A stretch of DNA of 41,174 nucleotides, from positions 1 to 41,174 of the forward strand of contig DASZCN010000006.1 in assembly GCA_035943095.1 (NCBI GenBank), in the 5' to 3' direction. The translations under genes were made by a program, and so were the position numbers. The notes below the pieces were generated by a model. It had not been told where the DNA came from, ran no database searches, and worked only from the letters and a program-made list of their open reading frames with translations. The first letter of the stretch is position 1, and every line of letters starts with the position of its first letter. This stretch comes from AG41 sp035943095 (GTDB taxonomy: Bacteria > Gemmatimonadota > Gemmatimonadetes > Gemmatimonadales > GWC2-71-9). This document shows, one piece after another, positions 17,155 to 25,851 of the stretch.

Positions 17155-19069
17155 CGGGATTCACCACGTACGCTTCCATCGCGAAGTACTCGGGCAATCC
17201 CAGGCGGTCGGCTCGGGCCGCGGTCTCCAGATTTCGCGCCTCCACCCGCTGCCAGAACTCGCGGTCGTCGTGCCCACCCGGAAACGGAGCGGTGTCCTTC
17301 TGGGACTGATGCTTGAAAATGGCAAGGACCTTTGCGCGCAGCTCGTCCTGGGAGAGGGGCACGAGGACATCCGCCTCCGTCAGGGACCACTCCTGCCAGG
17401 CGCCGCGATACAGCCATACCTCCGGGGGAGGGCGTGTCGCGTCGTCCCGCTCGAGCGCGCGCGCGATCGCCACCCGGCACATCCGGTGGGTGCCGTGGGG
17501 ATCAGAAAGGTCGCCCGCGACGAACACGAGGTCCGGTCGGGCCTCGTCGAGCAGGGCCCGCACGATCGCCACGTCCTCCGGACCGATCGGCCGCTTGCGG
17601 ACTTCCCCGGTCCGATAGAACGGCAGGTTGAGGAAGCGGGCCGCGGCGCGGGGCAGGCCCACGGACTCGAGCGCCGCGATCGCTTCGGATTCGCGGATCA
17701 CGCGCTTGAGCTCCTGCACCGAAGGGAGGTCGACGTCCCCGGGCGCCTTGCGCTCGAAGCTCGCCGCTACCTCCGCGTGCACGCGGTGGGCGGCCGCGGG
17801 GTCGAGGCCGAGGGTCGTCGCCGCCCGCTCGACGAAGTCGAGGTGGCGCCGCACGTCGTGATCGAAGACGGCGATGTTGCCACTCGTCATGTACGCCACG
17901 ACGATCGCGTTCTCGTTCTCCCACAGCTTTCGGAGCAGCCCGCCCATCGAGATCACGTCGTCGTCCGGGTGGGGCGAGAACACCACCACGGACCGCCGGG
18001 ACGGCAGTCGGCGGCGTCCCCGAATCTTGTCCCGCAGGCGGTTGAACACCGCTCCGTTGATCGGCCCGGCCGCGCCGTGCTTGGCCAGGAGCGGGCTCAG
18101 GTGGTGCTCCGTATAGTCGCGCTCCGTGAGCTTCAGAATGGCCTTGCCGGTCTGTTCCGCGAGCCACACGACCGCGCGTTCGGTGATCGGCGCGGTCCAT
18201 TCCGCGGGCCCGAGCACCCACGGCGTGTGGATCCGTGTCAGCTGGGCGGCGGCAGCCGCGTCGAGATACGCGGTGGCGTTCGGATGACGCTGCAGAAACG
18301 TGGCGGCCACGTCCTGCGATACCTCGCCTTCCACGGCGCGGGCGACGATCTCGGCCTTATGCTCGCCGGTGGCGATCAGCGCGATTTCGCGCGCCTCGAG
18401 GATCGTGGCGATGCCCATCGTCACCGCTTCGCGCGGCACGTTGTCCTCGCCGAAGAAATCCGCCGCCGCGTCCCTGCGGGTCATGGTGTCGAGCGTCACA
18501 AGACGGGTGCGCTCGTCTGCGGCCGAGCCGGGCTCGTTGAACCCGATGTGCCCGCTCTTGCCGATCCCGAGCATCTGGAAGTCGATGCCACCCGCGTCCG
18601 CGATCGCGCGCTCGTACAGAGCGCAGTGCGCTGCCAGGTCCTCGCGCGGGACGCTCCCGTCCGGGATATGCACGGATTCGGGCCTGATGTTCACGTGCGC
18701 GAACAAGTTCTCCCACATGTAGCGGCGGTAGCTGTGGGGGCTGTCGGCGGGCATCGGATAGTACTCGTCCAGATTGAACGTGACTACCTGGGAGAAGTCG
18801 ACCTCACCAGCCTGGGACCGTCGGATCAGCTCGCGGTAGATGCCGAGCGGGGTGCTGCCGGTGGCGAGCCCGAGGACGCAGCGCCCGTTGGCGGCGGTCG
18901 CCCGCGCGATCACGTGAACGATCCGATCGGCGAGGCGGAGCGCGAGGTCGTCGTGGTCCGGCACCACGATCGTAGGGATGCGCTCGCGCTCGCGTAGGCC
19001 CCCCCCATCGTGCGGCGCCGGCGAAGGATCCACCGGGCGGCGCCCGAACTGGACGTCGTCCTTGATCAT
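17135..19069 (-). CDS. NagB-like isomerase/deaminase fused to PIG-L (LmbE) deacetylase
   Basis: About 644 residues. The N-terminal half is glucosamine-6-phosphate deaminase-like (LATGSTPLGIYREL, FNLDEYYPM, GIGKSGHIGFNEPG); the C-terminal half is a PIG-L zinc deacetylase with SPHPDDDV and DPHGTHR metal motifs. This fusion is known, for example in Bacteroides. In classical NagB the motif is GxGxDGHIAFNEP with a catalytic Asp; here Ser takes that place, so ring opening/deamination may be altered. The ATG at 19069 is chosen since it follows the upstream gene's stop by 44 bases; a longer frame reaches 19165. A G8 tract sits near the 5' end (plus 18999-19006). A role in N-acetylated sugar breakdown is inferred. 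Confidence 0.88.
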   Translation of the reverse strand: MIKDDVQFGRRPVDPSPAPHDGGGLRERERIPTIVVPDHDDLALRLADRIVHVIARATAANGRCVLGLATGSTPLGIYRELIRRSQAGEVDFSQVVTFNLDEYYPMPADSPHSYRRYMWENLFAHVNIRPESVHIPDGSVPREDLAAHCALYERAIADAGGIDFQMLGIGKSGHIGFNEPGSAADERTRLVTLDTMTRRDAAADFFGEDNVPREAVTMGIATILEAREIALIATGEHKAEIVARAVEGEVSQDVAATFLQRHPNATAYLDAAAAAQLTRIHTPWVLGPAEWTAPITERAVVWLAEQTGKAILKLTERDYTEHHLSPLLAKHGAAGPINGAVFNRLRDKIRGRRRLPSRRSVVVFSPHPDDDVISMGGLLRKLWENENAIVVAYMTSGNIAVFDHDVRRHLDFVERAATTLGLDPAAAHRVHAEVAASFERKAPGDVDLPSVQELKRVIRESEAIAALESVGLPRAAARFLNLPFYRTGEVRKRPIGPEDVAIVRALLDEARPDLVFVAGDLSDPHGTHRMCRVAIARALERDDATRPPPEVWLYRGAWQEWSLTEADVLVPLSQDELRAKVLAIFKHQSQKDTAPFPGGHDDREFWQRVEARNLETAARADRLGLPEYFAMEAYVVNPDGAPGS

Positions 19070-19113
19070 GGATGAAAGTACGTTCGGCGACGGCGGCGGG
19101 GCAGATGCGTTCG

Positions 19114-19740
19114 CTACACCTTCACCTCGATCGTCGCGCCGCGCTTGTAGCGGATGTACAGCCATGCCATCGGTACCACCATCATCCCGGCGGCGAGGAT
19201 CGTCAGCGCGAGCAGTACCGTGGCGAGCAGGACGCCGCGCTGCGCCGTCGCCGCGGCATCGAACATCGCGGCGTCCTGGCGCGCCAGCAGCACTACCATC
19301 GCCTGCCGGGCCTGGGTGGCGACCGCCGGGTCCACGCTCGACAAACCCGCCTGAACCGTATAGGCGAGCTCCCGGTCTTCGGGCTTCTCCATCGCCTTGC
19401 CCAGCGTGGCGAGCTGCTCGCGCAATGCCTCGCGGATCGAGTCCCGTTGCGCCAGCGCCTCAGTACGCCGGTACGCCGGGTCGGTGCTCGTCATCATCTG
19501 GCGCCATACCTCGAGCCCCGCATTGTAGCGGTGCAGGGTCTGCGTGGTCTGCGCCCCCTGCTGCACCGTGACGGCGGCGCGCTTGAGCGAGCGGATCAGG
19601 TCCAGCCCGAAGAAGAGCGCGACAACGAGCGTAACGGCACTGACGGTCACCGCGATGCCTGGTCGGATGAACGTGTAGTCCTTCATCGCCATCGCGAACG
19701 AGGACCGGGGCATCGAGACGCGCGGCTCTGACGGCGGCAT
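19114..19740 (-). CDS. Two-pass membrane protein with periplasmic helical sensor-like domain
   Basis: One membrane segment near the N-terminus (GIAVTVSAVTLVVALFFGLDLI), a Gln/Ala/Arg-rich helical region of about 110 residues predicted outside, and a second segment (VLLATVLLALTILAAGMMVV) with a short basic tail. That is the layout of the 4HB/CHASE3-like sensor module of chemoreceptors and kinases, but with no HAMP, kinase or signalling domain attached. The start is uncertain: in-frame ATGs at 19815, 19740, 19713 and 19686 all lack a good ribosome site. Two genes downstream lies a sensor-less kinase, so this may be its detached sensor. That pairing is inference. Confidence 0.65.
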   Translation of the reverse strand: MPPSEPRVSMPRSSFAMAMKDYTFIRPGIAVTVSAVTLVVALFFGLDLIRSLKRAAVTVQQGAQTTQTLHRYNAGLEVWRQMMTSTDPAYRRTEALAQRDSIREALREQLATLGKAMEKPEDRELAYTVQAGLSSVDPAVATQARQAMVVLLARQDAAMFDAAATAQRGVLLATVLLALTILAAGMMVVPMAWLYIRYKRGATIEVKV

Positions 19741-19945
19741 GGGGCGGACATCCCGGGACGAGTGAGCGGAGACGGTATCCGCGCTCGGAAGACGTGTCAA
19801 GCAACCGAGGGCCATTGCTTGACGACTTGTGCAGTTTGACGCATATGTACTGCGCGCCCCAATTGCAACGAATCGCCGACGAGACCGGCGTGCCGCCTCT
19901 CTGGCGTGGCCGTCCGGTTGGGGTGGTGCGCGTGTGGGAGCCTCG

Positions 19946-21118
19946 GTGACGGAACCGGAGACATTCGTCGACGGCAGGCGCGAAATCCTACGGCAGGCGA
20001 GCGTGGCCCTCGGCGGCCGTCCCGTGACGGTCTGGGAGGTGTCCGCGCGTGCCGAGCTCGAGCCCCAGAGCTCGAGCGACCCCGTGCCTGCCCATCACAC
20101 CACCAACCTGGACGTCGATTCGACCCTGCGCCGCTGGAACATCCCTATCGTCCAGGGGAGCCGCTGGGTAGGGTGCCGGACTCAGGATGGCCCCTGGGTG
20201 ATCGCGCCGGTGCGCTCCCGACCCCCGGCGCCGCCCCCCGAAGGTCGCGAGCGGCGGGGCCGGGAGCGTCTGACCCTCGAGCTCTGCGGGTTATGCCTGG
20301 GACTCCTCGACCGCCGCGAGTTCGTTCCCGGGCAGGGCGGGGTCACTGCCGGGGCTGGAGGTTCCACGCGGGCGGACCTGTTTCAAGACATCGCCACGCT
20401 GCCGGGCATTATCGCGCACGAACTGTCCAATCCACTGACCGGCGCTCGGGCCGGCCTGCAGCTCGCCATGGAGTCGCTCGGCCGTTGGACCGAAGTGGCG
20501 GCCGACCGACGACTCGAGCTGCTCGACGGGCTGGGGCAGATCGTTGAAGACATCGATCGCTCGGTCACTTTCCTCCGGGCGGTCAAGGATCGCGCCCGCG
20601 GCGCGCTGGCGCGATCCGAGCGCTTCGACGCGGTCCGCGTAGTCCGCTCGTGCTGCACTCTCGAGAGCCGCGTCCTGAAAGAGAAGAAGATCCCGCTCGA
20701 GTTCGCCTCTACCATCGAGACGGTGTACCTGAAGGGGGACCCCAACGCGCTCTACGACCTCCTCGTCAACCTAATCCGCAACGCCGCGGACGCGACCGCC
20801 GGCCGGCCCGCGCCGATCCGCGTGGGACTCAGCTGGGTCGGGAGCGCTTTGCGCGTCACGGTGCGAGACGAAGGCACCGGTATCCGCCCCGCGGACCTCG
20901 ATCGGATCTTCGAGCCCGGCTTCACCACCAAGGAGTTCGGTGAAGGCAGCGGGATGGGACTGGTGGTAGTGCAGAGCATCGTCCGCAATATGTTCGGCGG
21001 CAGCATCGCCGTAGACTCCGCGCTCGGGAAGGGCACGACCATCACGGTGACGATCCCGACGCCCCCGCAGCGTTCCGTCGATTCGCTCGGTTCGTTACCC
21101 GAGGGCGGACGTTCGTAG
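19946..21118 (+). CDS. Soluble orphan histidine kinase (NtrB-like)
   Basis: About 390 residues. The GTG at 19946 is chosen because GGGAG lies five bases upstream; a longer frame to 19829 adds a basic, unlikely leader. The N-terminal 160 residues match nothing I know; then the H-box IIAHELSNPLTGARAG, an N-box (LLVNLIRNAADATAG), the DEGTGI box and the lid GSGMGLVVVQSIV. No membrane segment and no HAMP. No response regulator is adjacent on this strand; it is divergent from the membrane sensor-like gene, about 205 bases away. Confidence 0.88.
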   Translation: MTEPETFVDGRREILRQASVALGGRPVTVWEVSARAELEPQSSSDPVPAHHTTNLDVDSTLRRWNIPIVQGSRWVGCRTQDGPWVIAPVRSRPPAPPPEGRERRGRERLTLELCGLCLGLLDRREFVPGQGGVTAGAGGSTRADLFQDIATLPGIIAHELSNPLTGARAGLQLAMESLGRWTEVAADRRLELLDGLGQIVEDIDRSVTFLRAVKDRARGALARSERFDAVRVVRSCCTLESRVLKEKKIPLEFASTIETVYLKGDPNALYDLLVNLIRNAADATAGRPAPIRVGLSWVGSALRVTVRDEGTGIRPADLDRIFEPGFTTKEFGEGSGMGLVVVQSIVRNMFGGSIAVDSALGKGTTITVTIPTPPQRSVDSLGSLPEGGRS

Positions 21119-21142
21119 CCACACGATTTCCAGGAGATTCTC

Positions 21143-22687
21143 GTGAGACCTCTCTGTCTGCTGGCTGCGGCCGCGGCGCTCGTCGCCTCGGTGCCCCACT
21201 CCGTACGCGCTCAAGAGCTGACCGTCGATACGGCCGGTGCGGGCGCCCTTCTCGACCAAACGGTGAACCATTCGCAGGTGATGGAGAATCTGCAGTATCT
21301 GGCCGACGTGATCGGTCCGCGACTCACCGGCTCCCCCGCGGTGCGCCGAGCGAACGACTGGACCCTCGAGCGGTTCAAGAGCTACGGGCTCGACGGACAC
21401 CTCGAGGCCTGGAAGTTCGGCGGCACGTGGGTTCGCGGGCCGATCCGGGTGCGCATGGTGGCGCCGCGCGCGCACGACGTGACGGCCGCGAGCTGGGCCT
21501 GGGCGCCGGGGACCGGCAACGGAGGGGCCACACGGGCCGGGCCCGTCGTGCGGATCGACGCCACCACTCCGGACAGCTTTGTCGCGTACCGCAGCCGAGT
21601 GAAGGGCGCGTGGGTCATGACGCGCGCCCCGGCGCCGGTCTGGAATGGCGACGGTCCGGCCATGACCGCGGCCGACTCCCAGCGGCAGCGGGAGTATTTC
21701 CGCAATGTTTTCACGCCGTTCCGGGACGCGGACTCGCTCACGCGGGCACGCATGCAGCAGTTCGCGAACGACGTCCCGTTCCTGCTGCAGCGCGTCGGCG
21801 CGCTCGGCATCGTGCTCGACGCGGGCAAGGAGCACGGGCTCCTCAACATGAGCGGCTCGCCCAATCGCATCCTTCCTCTCCCCCAGATCGTGGTGACGCA
21901 CGAGGACTACGCGATGTTCGATCGCCTGCTCCGCTCGGGGACGACACCTCGGCTCGCCGTGAGCGTCACGAACGACTTCACGCGCGACTCGGTTCCGCAG
22001 TGGAATACCGTCGCCGAGATCTCGGGCAGCGGGCACCCGGGGCAGGTCGTGATCGTCGGCGCTCATCTCGACTCCTGGGATCTGGGGACGGGCACGACCG
22101 ACAACGGTACGGGAGCGATGTGCGTGCTCGAGGCGGCTCGAGCGATCGCGCAGTCTGGCTTGAAGCCCAGGCGGACGATTCGTTTCGTGCTGTTCACAGG
22201 CGAGGAGCAGGGGCTCATTGGCTCGCGGAAGTATGCGGAAGCGCACGCGGCGGAAGCCGACTCGATCCAGGCCGTCATCGTGCTCGACAACGGCACGGGC
22301 GCGATCACCGGGCAAGCGCTACAGGGAAGGACCGATCTCGACGGTCTCTGGCACGCCCTCCTGGCGCCGGTGTCGACTCTGGGCGCCGATTCAGTCGTGA
22401 ACCGGAACAAGGGCGGCACCGATCACCTGTCGTTCCTGCCGTATGGTATTCCGGGATTCAACTTCAATCAGCTCGAGCGCGGCTACAACCACACACACCA
22501 CTCGCAGTCCGACACGTACGACATGGCGATCCGCGCGGACTTGACGCAGGCGTCGGCCGTGATGGCGGTTTCAGCCTACGAGCTCGCCAACCTTTCGGCG
22601 CTGATCCCGCGGGGCGAGCGCACCGCGCCGATGCCGATTGAGGCGGTGAAGGTGAGCGACAGCTTGGTTGTGAAAGGCAAGCATTGA
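21143..22687 (+). CDS. Secreted M28-family zinc metallopeptidase
   Basis: 514 residues. GTG start with CAGGAG eight bases upstream. A signal peptide runs to about residue 23 (cut before QE in VRAQE). An internal PA-like region precedes the catalytic domain, whose zinc and catalytic residues are visible: His and Asp in GAHLDSWDLG, Asp in GTTDNGTG, Glu-Glu in FTGEEQG, Asp in VLDNGTG and His in YNHTHHSQSDTYD. It should cleave amino-terminal residues from peptides in the periplasm or outside. It is preceded closely by the orphan kinase and followed by a strong hairpin. Confidence 0.9.
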   Translation: MRPLCLLAAAAALVASVPHSVRAQELTVDTAGAGALLDQTVNHSQVMENLQYLADVIGPRLTGSPAVRRANDWTLERFKSYGLDGHLEAWKFGGTWVRGPIRVRMVAPRAHDVTAASWAWAPGTGNGGATRAGPVVRIDATTPDSFVAYRSRVKGAWVMTRAPAPVWNGDGPAMTAADSQRQREYFRNVFTPFRDADSLTRARMQQFANDVPFLLQRVGALGIVLDAGKEHGLLNMSGSPNRILPLPQIVVTHEDYAMFDRLLRSGTTPRLAVSVTNDFTRDSVPQWNTVAEISGSGHPGQVVIVGAHLDSWDLGTGTTDNGTGAMCVLEAARAIAQSGLKPRRTIRFVLFTGEEQGLIGSRKYAEAHAAEADSIQAVIVLDNGTGAITGQALQGRTDLDGLWHALLAPVSTLGADSVVNRNKGGTDHLSFLPYGIPGFNFNQLERGYNHTHHSQSDTYDMAIRADLTQASAVMAVSAYELANLSALIPRGERTAPMPIEAVKVSDSLVVKGKH

Positions 22688-22695
22688 AGGGAGGA

Positions 22696-22755
22696 GGGAG
22701 CAGGGAGCGGGAGCGGTCTCGGCAGGGAGGGTACCGCTCCCCGCTCCCTGCTCCC
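22696..22755. repeat. Purine/pyrimidine-arm inverted repeat at a convergent gene junction
   Basis: Left arm 22696-22717 begins GGGAGCAGGGAGCGGGAGCG; right arm 22733-22755 is its complement with one extra base. The stem is 22 base pairs with a loop of about 15. It fills the gap between the M28 peptidase and the converging VOC gene and may terminate both, though no U-tract follows. Confidence 0.85.
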
Positions 22756-22758
22756 AGG

Positions 22759-23241
22759 TTAATCAAGCTCAGCCAGTAGCTTTTCCAGATCGAGCGGCCT
22801 CGTGTGCATCGCGATCGTCCCGTCTGGCCCCTTCGGCCACTCGCTCTCCGGACGGTCGCGGTACAGCTCAACGCCATTGCCATCCGGATCGCGCAGGTAG
22901 ATCGCTTCGCTGACGCCATGATCCGCCGCTCCCTGGAGCGGGAGACCCGCGTCCAGCACACGTCGCACCGCACCAGCGAGCGCCTTGCGATCCGGAAATA
23001 GGATCGCGAAGTGGTACAAGCCGGTCGTGCCCGGCGGGGGTGCCGGCGCGCCTCGGCCGGCCCACGCATTGAGCCCGATGTGATGATGGTAGCCGCCGGC
23101 CGACAGGAAAACGGCATCGCGGCCGTAGGTCGTCGTGACCTCGAAGCCGAGCACGTCTCGATAGAATGCGAGGGCGCGGTCGAGATCGGACACCGTCAAG
23201 TGGACGTGGCCGATGCGGGTGCGGGGATCGAGAGGCATCAT
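22759..23241 (-). CDS. VOC-family dioxygenase/glyoxalase (CatE-like)
   Basis: 160 residues with one visible VOC metal site: His in RIGHVHL near residue 12, His in GLYHFAIL, and Glu in GNGVELYRD. The layout resembles the extradiol dioxygenase-like CatE group of Bacillus. It ends right at the hairpin at 22696-22755. The start at 23241 is 36 bases from the divergent dehydrogenase ATG, leaving little room for a leader on either side. Exact substrate cannot be told. Confidence 0.85.
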   Translation of the reverse strand: MMPLDPRTRIGHVHLTVSDLDRALAFYRDVLGFEVTTTYGRDAVFLSAGGYHHHIGLNAWAGRGAPAPPPGTTGLYHFAILFPDRKALAGAVRRVLDAGLPLQGAADHGVSEAIYLRDPDGNGVELYRDRPESEWPKGPDGTIAMHTRPLDLEKLLAELD

Positions 23242-23277
23242 GCGGCGCGTAACCTGCAACGCTTTAGATTTCTCCGC

Positions 23278-24906
23278 ATGAACGCCATCCCCAAGGTTCC
23301 CGTTCCCGTCAATGAGTCGGTTCTGGGCCATGCGCCGGGCTCTCCGGAGCGGGCGGAGCTCAAACAGACGCTGAAAGAGCTCTCCAGTCGTCAGGTCGAG
23401 GTTCCCTTGATCATCGGCGGCAAGGAGGTCCGCACAGGCCGGACGGTGGACGTTGTCATGCCCCATTGCCATCACCATGTCCTCGCCAAGGCGCAGCAGG
23501 CCGGTCCGGCGGAAGTACAGGCGGCGATCGCGGCGGCGCGGGAGGCATGGCGGGAATGGTCGGCGTGGGGGTTCGAGCAGCGGGCCGCGGTGTTTCTTAA
23601 GGCTGCGGATCTCCTCGCCACCCGGTATCGGCCGATCGTGAATGCGTCCACGATGCTCGGTCAGTCCAAAACCGCGCACCAGGCGGAGATCGACGCGGCG
23701 TGCGAGCTGATCGACTTCTTCCGCTTCAACGTTCACTACGCCGAGCGGATCTACGCCGAGCAGCCGCTGTCGGTCGCTGGGGTCTGGAACTACCTCGACT
23801 TTCGCCCCCTCGAAGGATTCGTGTACGCCATCACGCCCTTCAACTTCACGTCCATCGCCGGCAACTTGCCGACGGCGCCGGCGATCATGGGCAACACGGT
23901 GGTGTGGAAGCCCGCGGCCACGTCGGTCTTCTCGAATTACTTCATCATGCGACTCCTCGAGGAGGCTGGCCTTCCACCCGGCGTGATCAACTTCGTCCCC
24001 GGCCCGTCGGCACAGGTCTCCGAGCGCCTGCTGGCCGATCGCGCGTTCGCCGGCATCCACTTCACCGGCTCGACGGAAGTGTTCCAGACCCTGTGGAAGC
24101 AGGCAGCGGCCAACCTGACCTCCTATGCGGCGTATCCACGCCTGGTTGGTGAGACCGGCGGAAAGGACTTCGTGCTGGCGCACGTGAGCGCCGACGTGGA
24201 CGCGCTCGCAACCGGGCTCGTGCGCGGGGCGTTCGAGTATCAGGGCCAGAAGTGCAGCGCGGCATCGCGCGCCTACGTCCCCGACGCGATCTGGCCACAG
24301 GTCCGGGACCGCATGCTGGCGATGCTGGCGGAGGTGAAGGTGGGAGATCCCGCGGATTTCCGCAATTTCATGGGCGCGGTGATCGATCGAAAGGCGTTCG
24401 ACAAGATCAAGGCGTACGTCGATGCGGCGAAGCGCGCGCCTGGCGTGAAGGTGCTCTTCGGCGGGGGAGCAAACGACACGGACGGGTACTTCATCGAGCC
24501 CACAGTGCTCGAGAGCCAGGATCCCGCCTACCGCACGATGTGCGAAGAGATCTTCGGGCCAGTGCTCACCGTGCACGTCTACCCGGCTGGGCGCTGGGCG
24601 GACACGCTCTCCGTGGTGGACGAAACGACTCCCTACGCCCTCACGGGCGCAATCTTCGCCCAGGACCGCGGGGCGGTGGAGGAAGCCAAGCGGGCGCTCC
24701 GCTACGCGGCAGGCAACTTCTACATCAACGATAAGCCGACGGGCGCGGTGGTCGGTCAGCAGCCCTTCGGCGGAGCGCGTGCCAGCGGCACCAATGACAA
24801 GGCGGGCAGCCTGCTCAACCTGATTCGCTGGGTGAGCCCGCGCGCCGTCAAGGAGAACTTCATCCCGCCGCGGAGCTTTACCTACCCGTTCATGGCCGAG
24901 TCGTGA
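23278..24906 (+). CDS. L-glutamate gamma-semialdehyde (1-pyrroline-5-carboxylate) dehydrogenase
   Basis: 542-residue NAD(P)+-dependent aldehyde dehydrogenase, closest in style to the stand-alone P5C dehydrogenase (ALDH4A1/RocA-long type) rather than bifunctional PutA. Landmarks: FNFTSIAGNLPTAP, NTVVWKPA, FTGSTEVF, the general base Glu in GETGGKDFV, the nucleophile Cys in YQGQKCSAASR, and EIFGPVLTV. It completes proline and arginine breakdown to glutamate. ATG 23278 is chosen since the family N-terminus starts there; a longer frame overlaps the divergent VOC gene. TTTAGAT about ten bases upstream could be a -10 box for a near-leaderless mRNA. Its stop overlaps the next gene as GTGA. Confidence 0.92.
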   Translation: MNAIPKVPVPVNESVLGHAPGSPERAELKQTLKELSSRQVEVPLIIGGKEVRTGRTVDVVMPHCHHHVLAKAQQAGPAEVQAAIAAAREAWREWSAWGFEQRAAVFLKAADLLATRYRPIVNASTMLGQSKTAHQAEIDAACELIDFFRFNVHYAERIYAEQPLSVAGVWNYLDFRPLEGFVYAITPFNFTSIAGNLPTAPAIMGNTVVWKPAATSVFSNYFIMRLLEEAGLPPGVINFVPGPSAQVSERLLADRAFAGIHFTGSTEVFQTLWKQAAANLTSYAAYPRLVGETGGKDFVLAHVSADVDALATGLVRGAFEYQGQKCSAASRAYVPDAIWPQVRDRMLAMLAEVKVGDPADFRNFMGAVIDRKAFDKIKAYVDAAKRAPGVKVLFGGGANDTDGYFIEPTVLESQDPAYRTMCEEIFGPVLTVHVYPAGRWADTLSVVDETTPYALTGAIFAQDRGAVEEAKRALRYAAGNFYINDKPTGAVVGQQPFGGARASGTNDKAGSLLNLIRWVSPRAVKENFIPPRSFTYPFMAES

Positions 24907-25499
24907 GCGCCGGGAGCCGCCGGCCGCCCATCCTCGTGCTCGTGATGGGCGGAGCGTTCGTGCTCCTCGTCGCGTCGTTCTTGATCGGCTCGCTCGCTCG
25001 GCCCGAATTCCCCCCCTTTACCCTCACACCGCCACGCCCCGCGGCCGTGGGTGACTCGCTCATCGGTCCCGCCACCTACACGGTGGACGCGTCCGCCACT
25101 GAGCGCTGGCGGACGTTCGATTTCGGCCGCAACGCGGCCGTGGACTCGGGGCCATGGGACATCGCGTTCCGGCGCTTTCATCTGATCACGGCCCCCGGCG
25201 GCGGCATCATTGATCTCGGGTCCGTGCCCTTCGACTCCGTGCGTCAGCTCCCGGTTTCGGGCTACCTCCCCAACACCGATGCATCCGACACCACGAATCC
25301 GAGCGTCGGCAAATGGTATTCGTACAGCATGCTCAGCCATCTGCTCACGACCAAGCACCACGTCTATGGAATCCGCACCCCACGCGCGAAGTACGCCAAG
25401 CTCGAGCTGCTGGCCTATTACTGCAAGGACGCCGGCACCGCGTGTGTCACCTTCCGCTACGCCTACCAAGGCGACGGGAGTCGACGCGTTGCTCCGTAA
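24903..25499 (+). CDS. HmuY-like exported protein coupled to P5C dehydrogenase
   Basis: 198 residues, GTG start overlapping the dehydrogenase stop as GTGA. An N-terminal signal anchor (PILVLVMGGAFVLLVASFLI) is followed by a domain like HmuY: W-x-x-F-DFG, WDIAFRRF, WYSYSMLSHLLTTKHHVYGI, then YAKLELLAYYC and TFRYAYQ. Known HmuY proteins bind haem outside the cell, but the family is wide and most members are uncharacterised. Two Cys in YYCKDAGTACVT could pair. Coupling to an amino-acid dehydrogenase is unexpected. A terminator follows at once. Confidence 0.75.
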   Translation: MSAGSRRPPILVLVMGGAFVLLVASFLIGSLARPEFPPFTLTPPRPAAVGDSLIGPATYTVDASATERWRTFDFGRNAAVDSGPWDIAFRRFHLITAPGGGIIDLGSVPFDSVRQLPVSGYLPNTDASDTTNPSVGKWYSYSMLSHLLTTKHHVYGIRTPRAKYAKLELLAYYCKDAGTACVTFRYAYQGDGSRRVAP

Positions 25500-25504
25500 G
25501 CGAA

Positions 25505-25533
25505 GAGCCCCCGGCCTCGCCGGCCGGGGGCTC
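25505..25533 (+). terminator. Hairpin terminator between converging genes
   Basis: GAGCCCCCGGCC and GGCCGGGGGCTC form a perfect 12-base-pair stem with a five-base loop, six bases after the HmuY-like stop and 25 bases before the end of the converging DUF5679 gene. No clear U-tract follows. Confidence 0.75.
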
Positions 25534-25558
25534 GTGGTGTCGTGTATTGGTTGGCGGC

Positions 25559-25735
25559 TTACTTCGGCGGCAGGATCTTGAACATCCCCGTGCCGCACAC
25601 CGGGCACACACCCTTCAGCGCGGGACGGCCGTTGGCCATCTTCACCTGCTGGGGATTCGAAATCTTGCGCTTCGCCTTGCACTTCACGCAGTAGCCCTCA
25701 TCGGCAGCCATCGGGGCCTTTCCACCCTTCGCCAT
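25559..25735 (-). CDS. Small zinc-ribbon-like protein (DUF5679)
   Basis: 58 residues starting MAKGGKAPMAADEGYC. Two Cys pairs, CVKC and CPVC, are set about 29 residues apart and the protein ends GMFKILPPK, which is the DUF5679 pattern. GGAGGA lies seven bases before the ATG. The cysteine pairs probably bind zinc. The gene ends against the terminator hairpin at 25505-25533. Members are short, basic and of unknown role. Confidence 0.85.
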   Translation of the reverse strand: MAKGGKAPMAADEGYCVKCKAKRKISNPQQVKMANGRPALKGVCPVCGTGMFKILPPK

Positions 25736-25837
25736 TGCGCGTTCCTCCGTTCGGGGGCATGGGCAGCAGGGGGGGGTGCATCACTCGATGGCAAGGGGTG
25801 GCTCCCCCGGTTCACCCCCGCCTCGGACGGTGACAAC

Positions 25838-25843
25838 ATAATA
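25838..25843 (-). promoter_or_regulatory. Candidate -10 box for the DUF5679 gene
   Basis: TATTAT on the minus strand within an AT-rich island of the 116-base gap between the CDGSH and DUF5679 genes. No convincing -35 box lies at the right distance. It would give a leader of about 95 bases. Confidence 0.35.
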
Positions 25844-25851
25844 CCCCCTGC

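Noticed and set aside
17042..18997. A 651-codon open frame on the plus strand opposite the NagB-like/PIG-L gene
   Set aside because: High-GC shadow frame; the minus-strand protein has complete domains and the plus-strand product has no recognisable motif.
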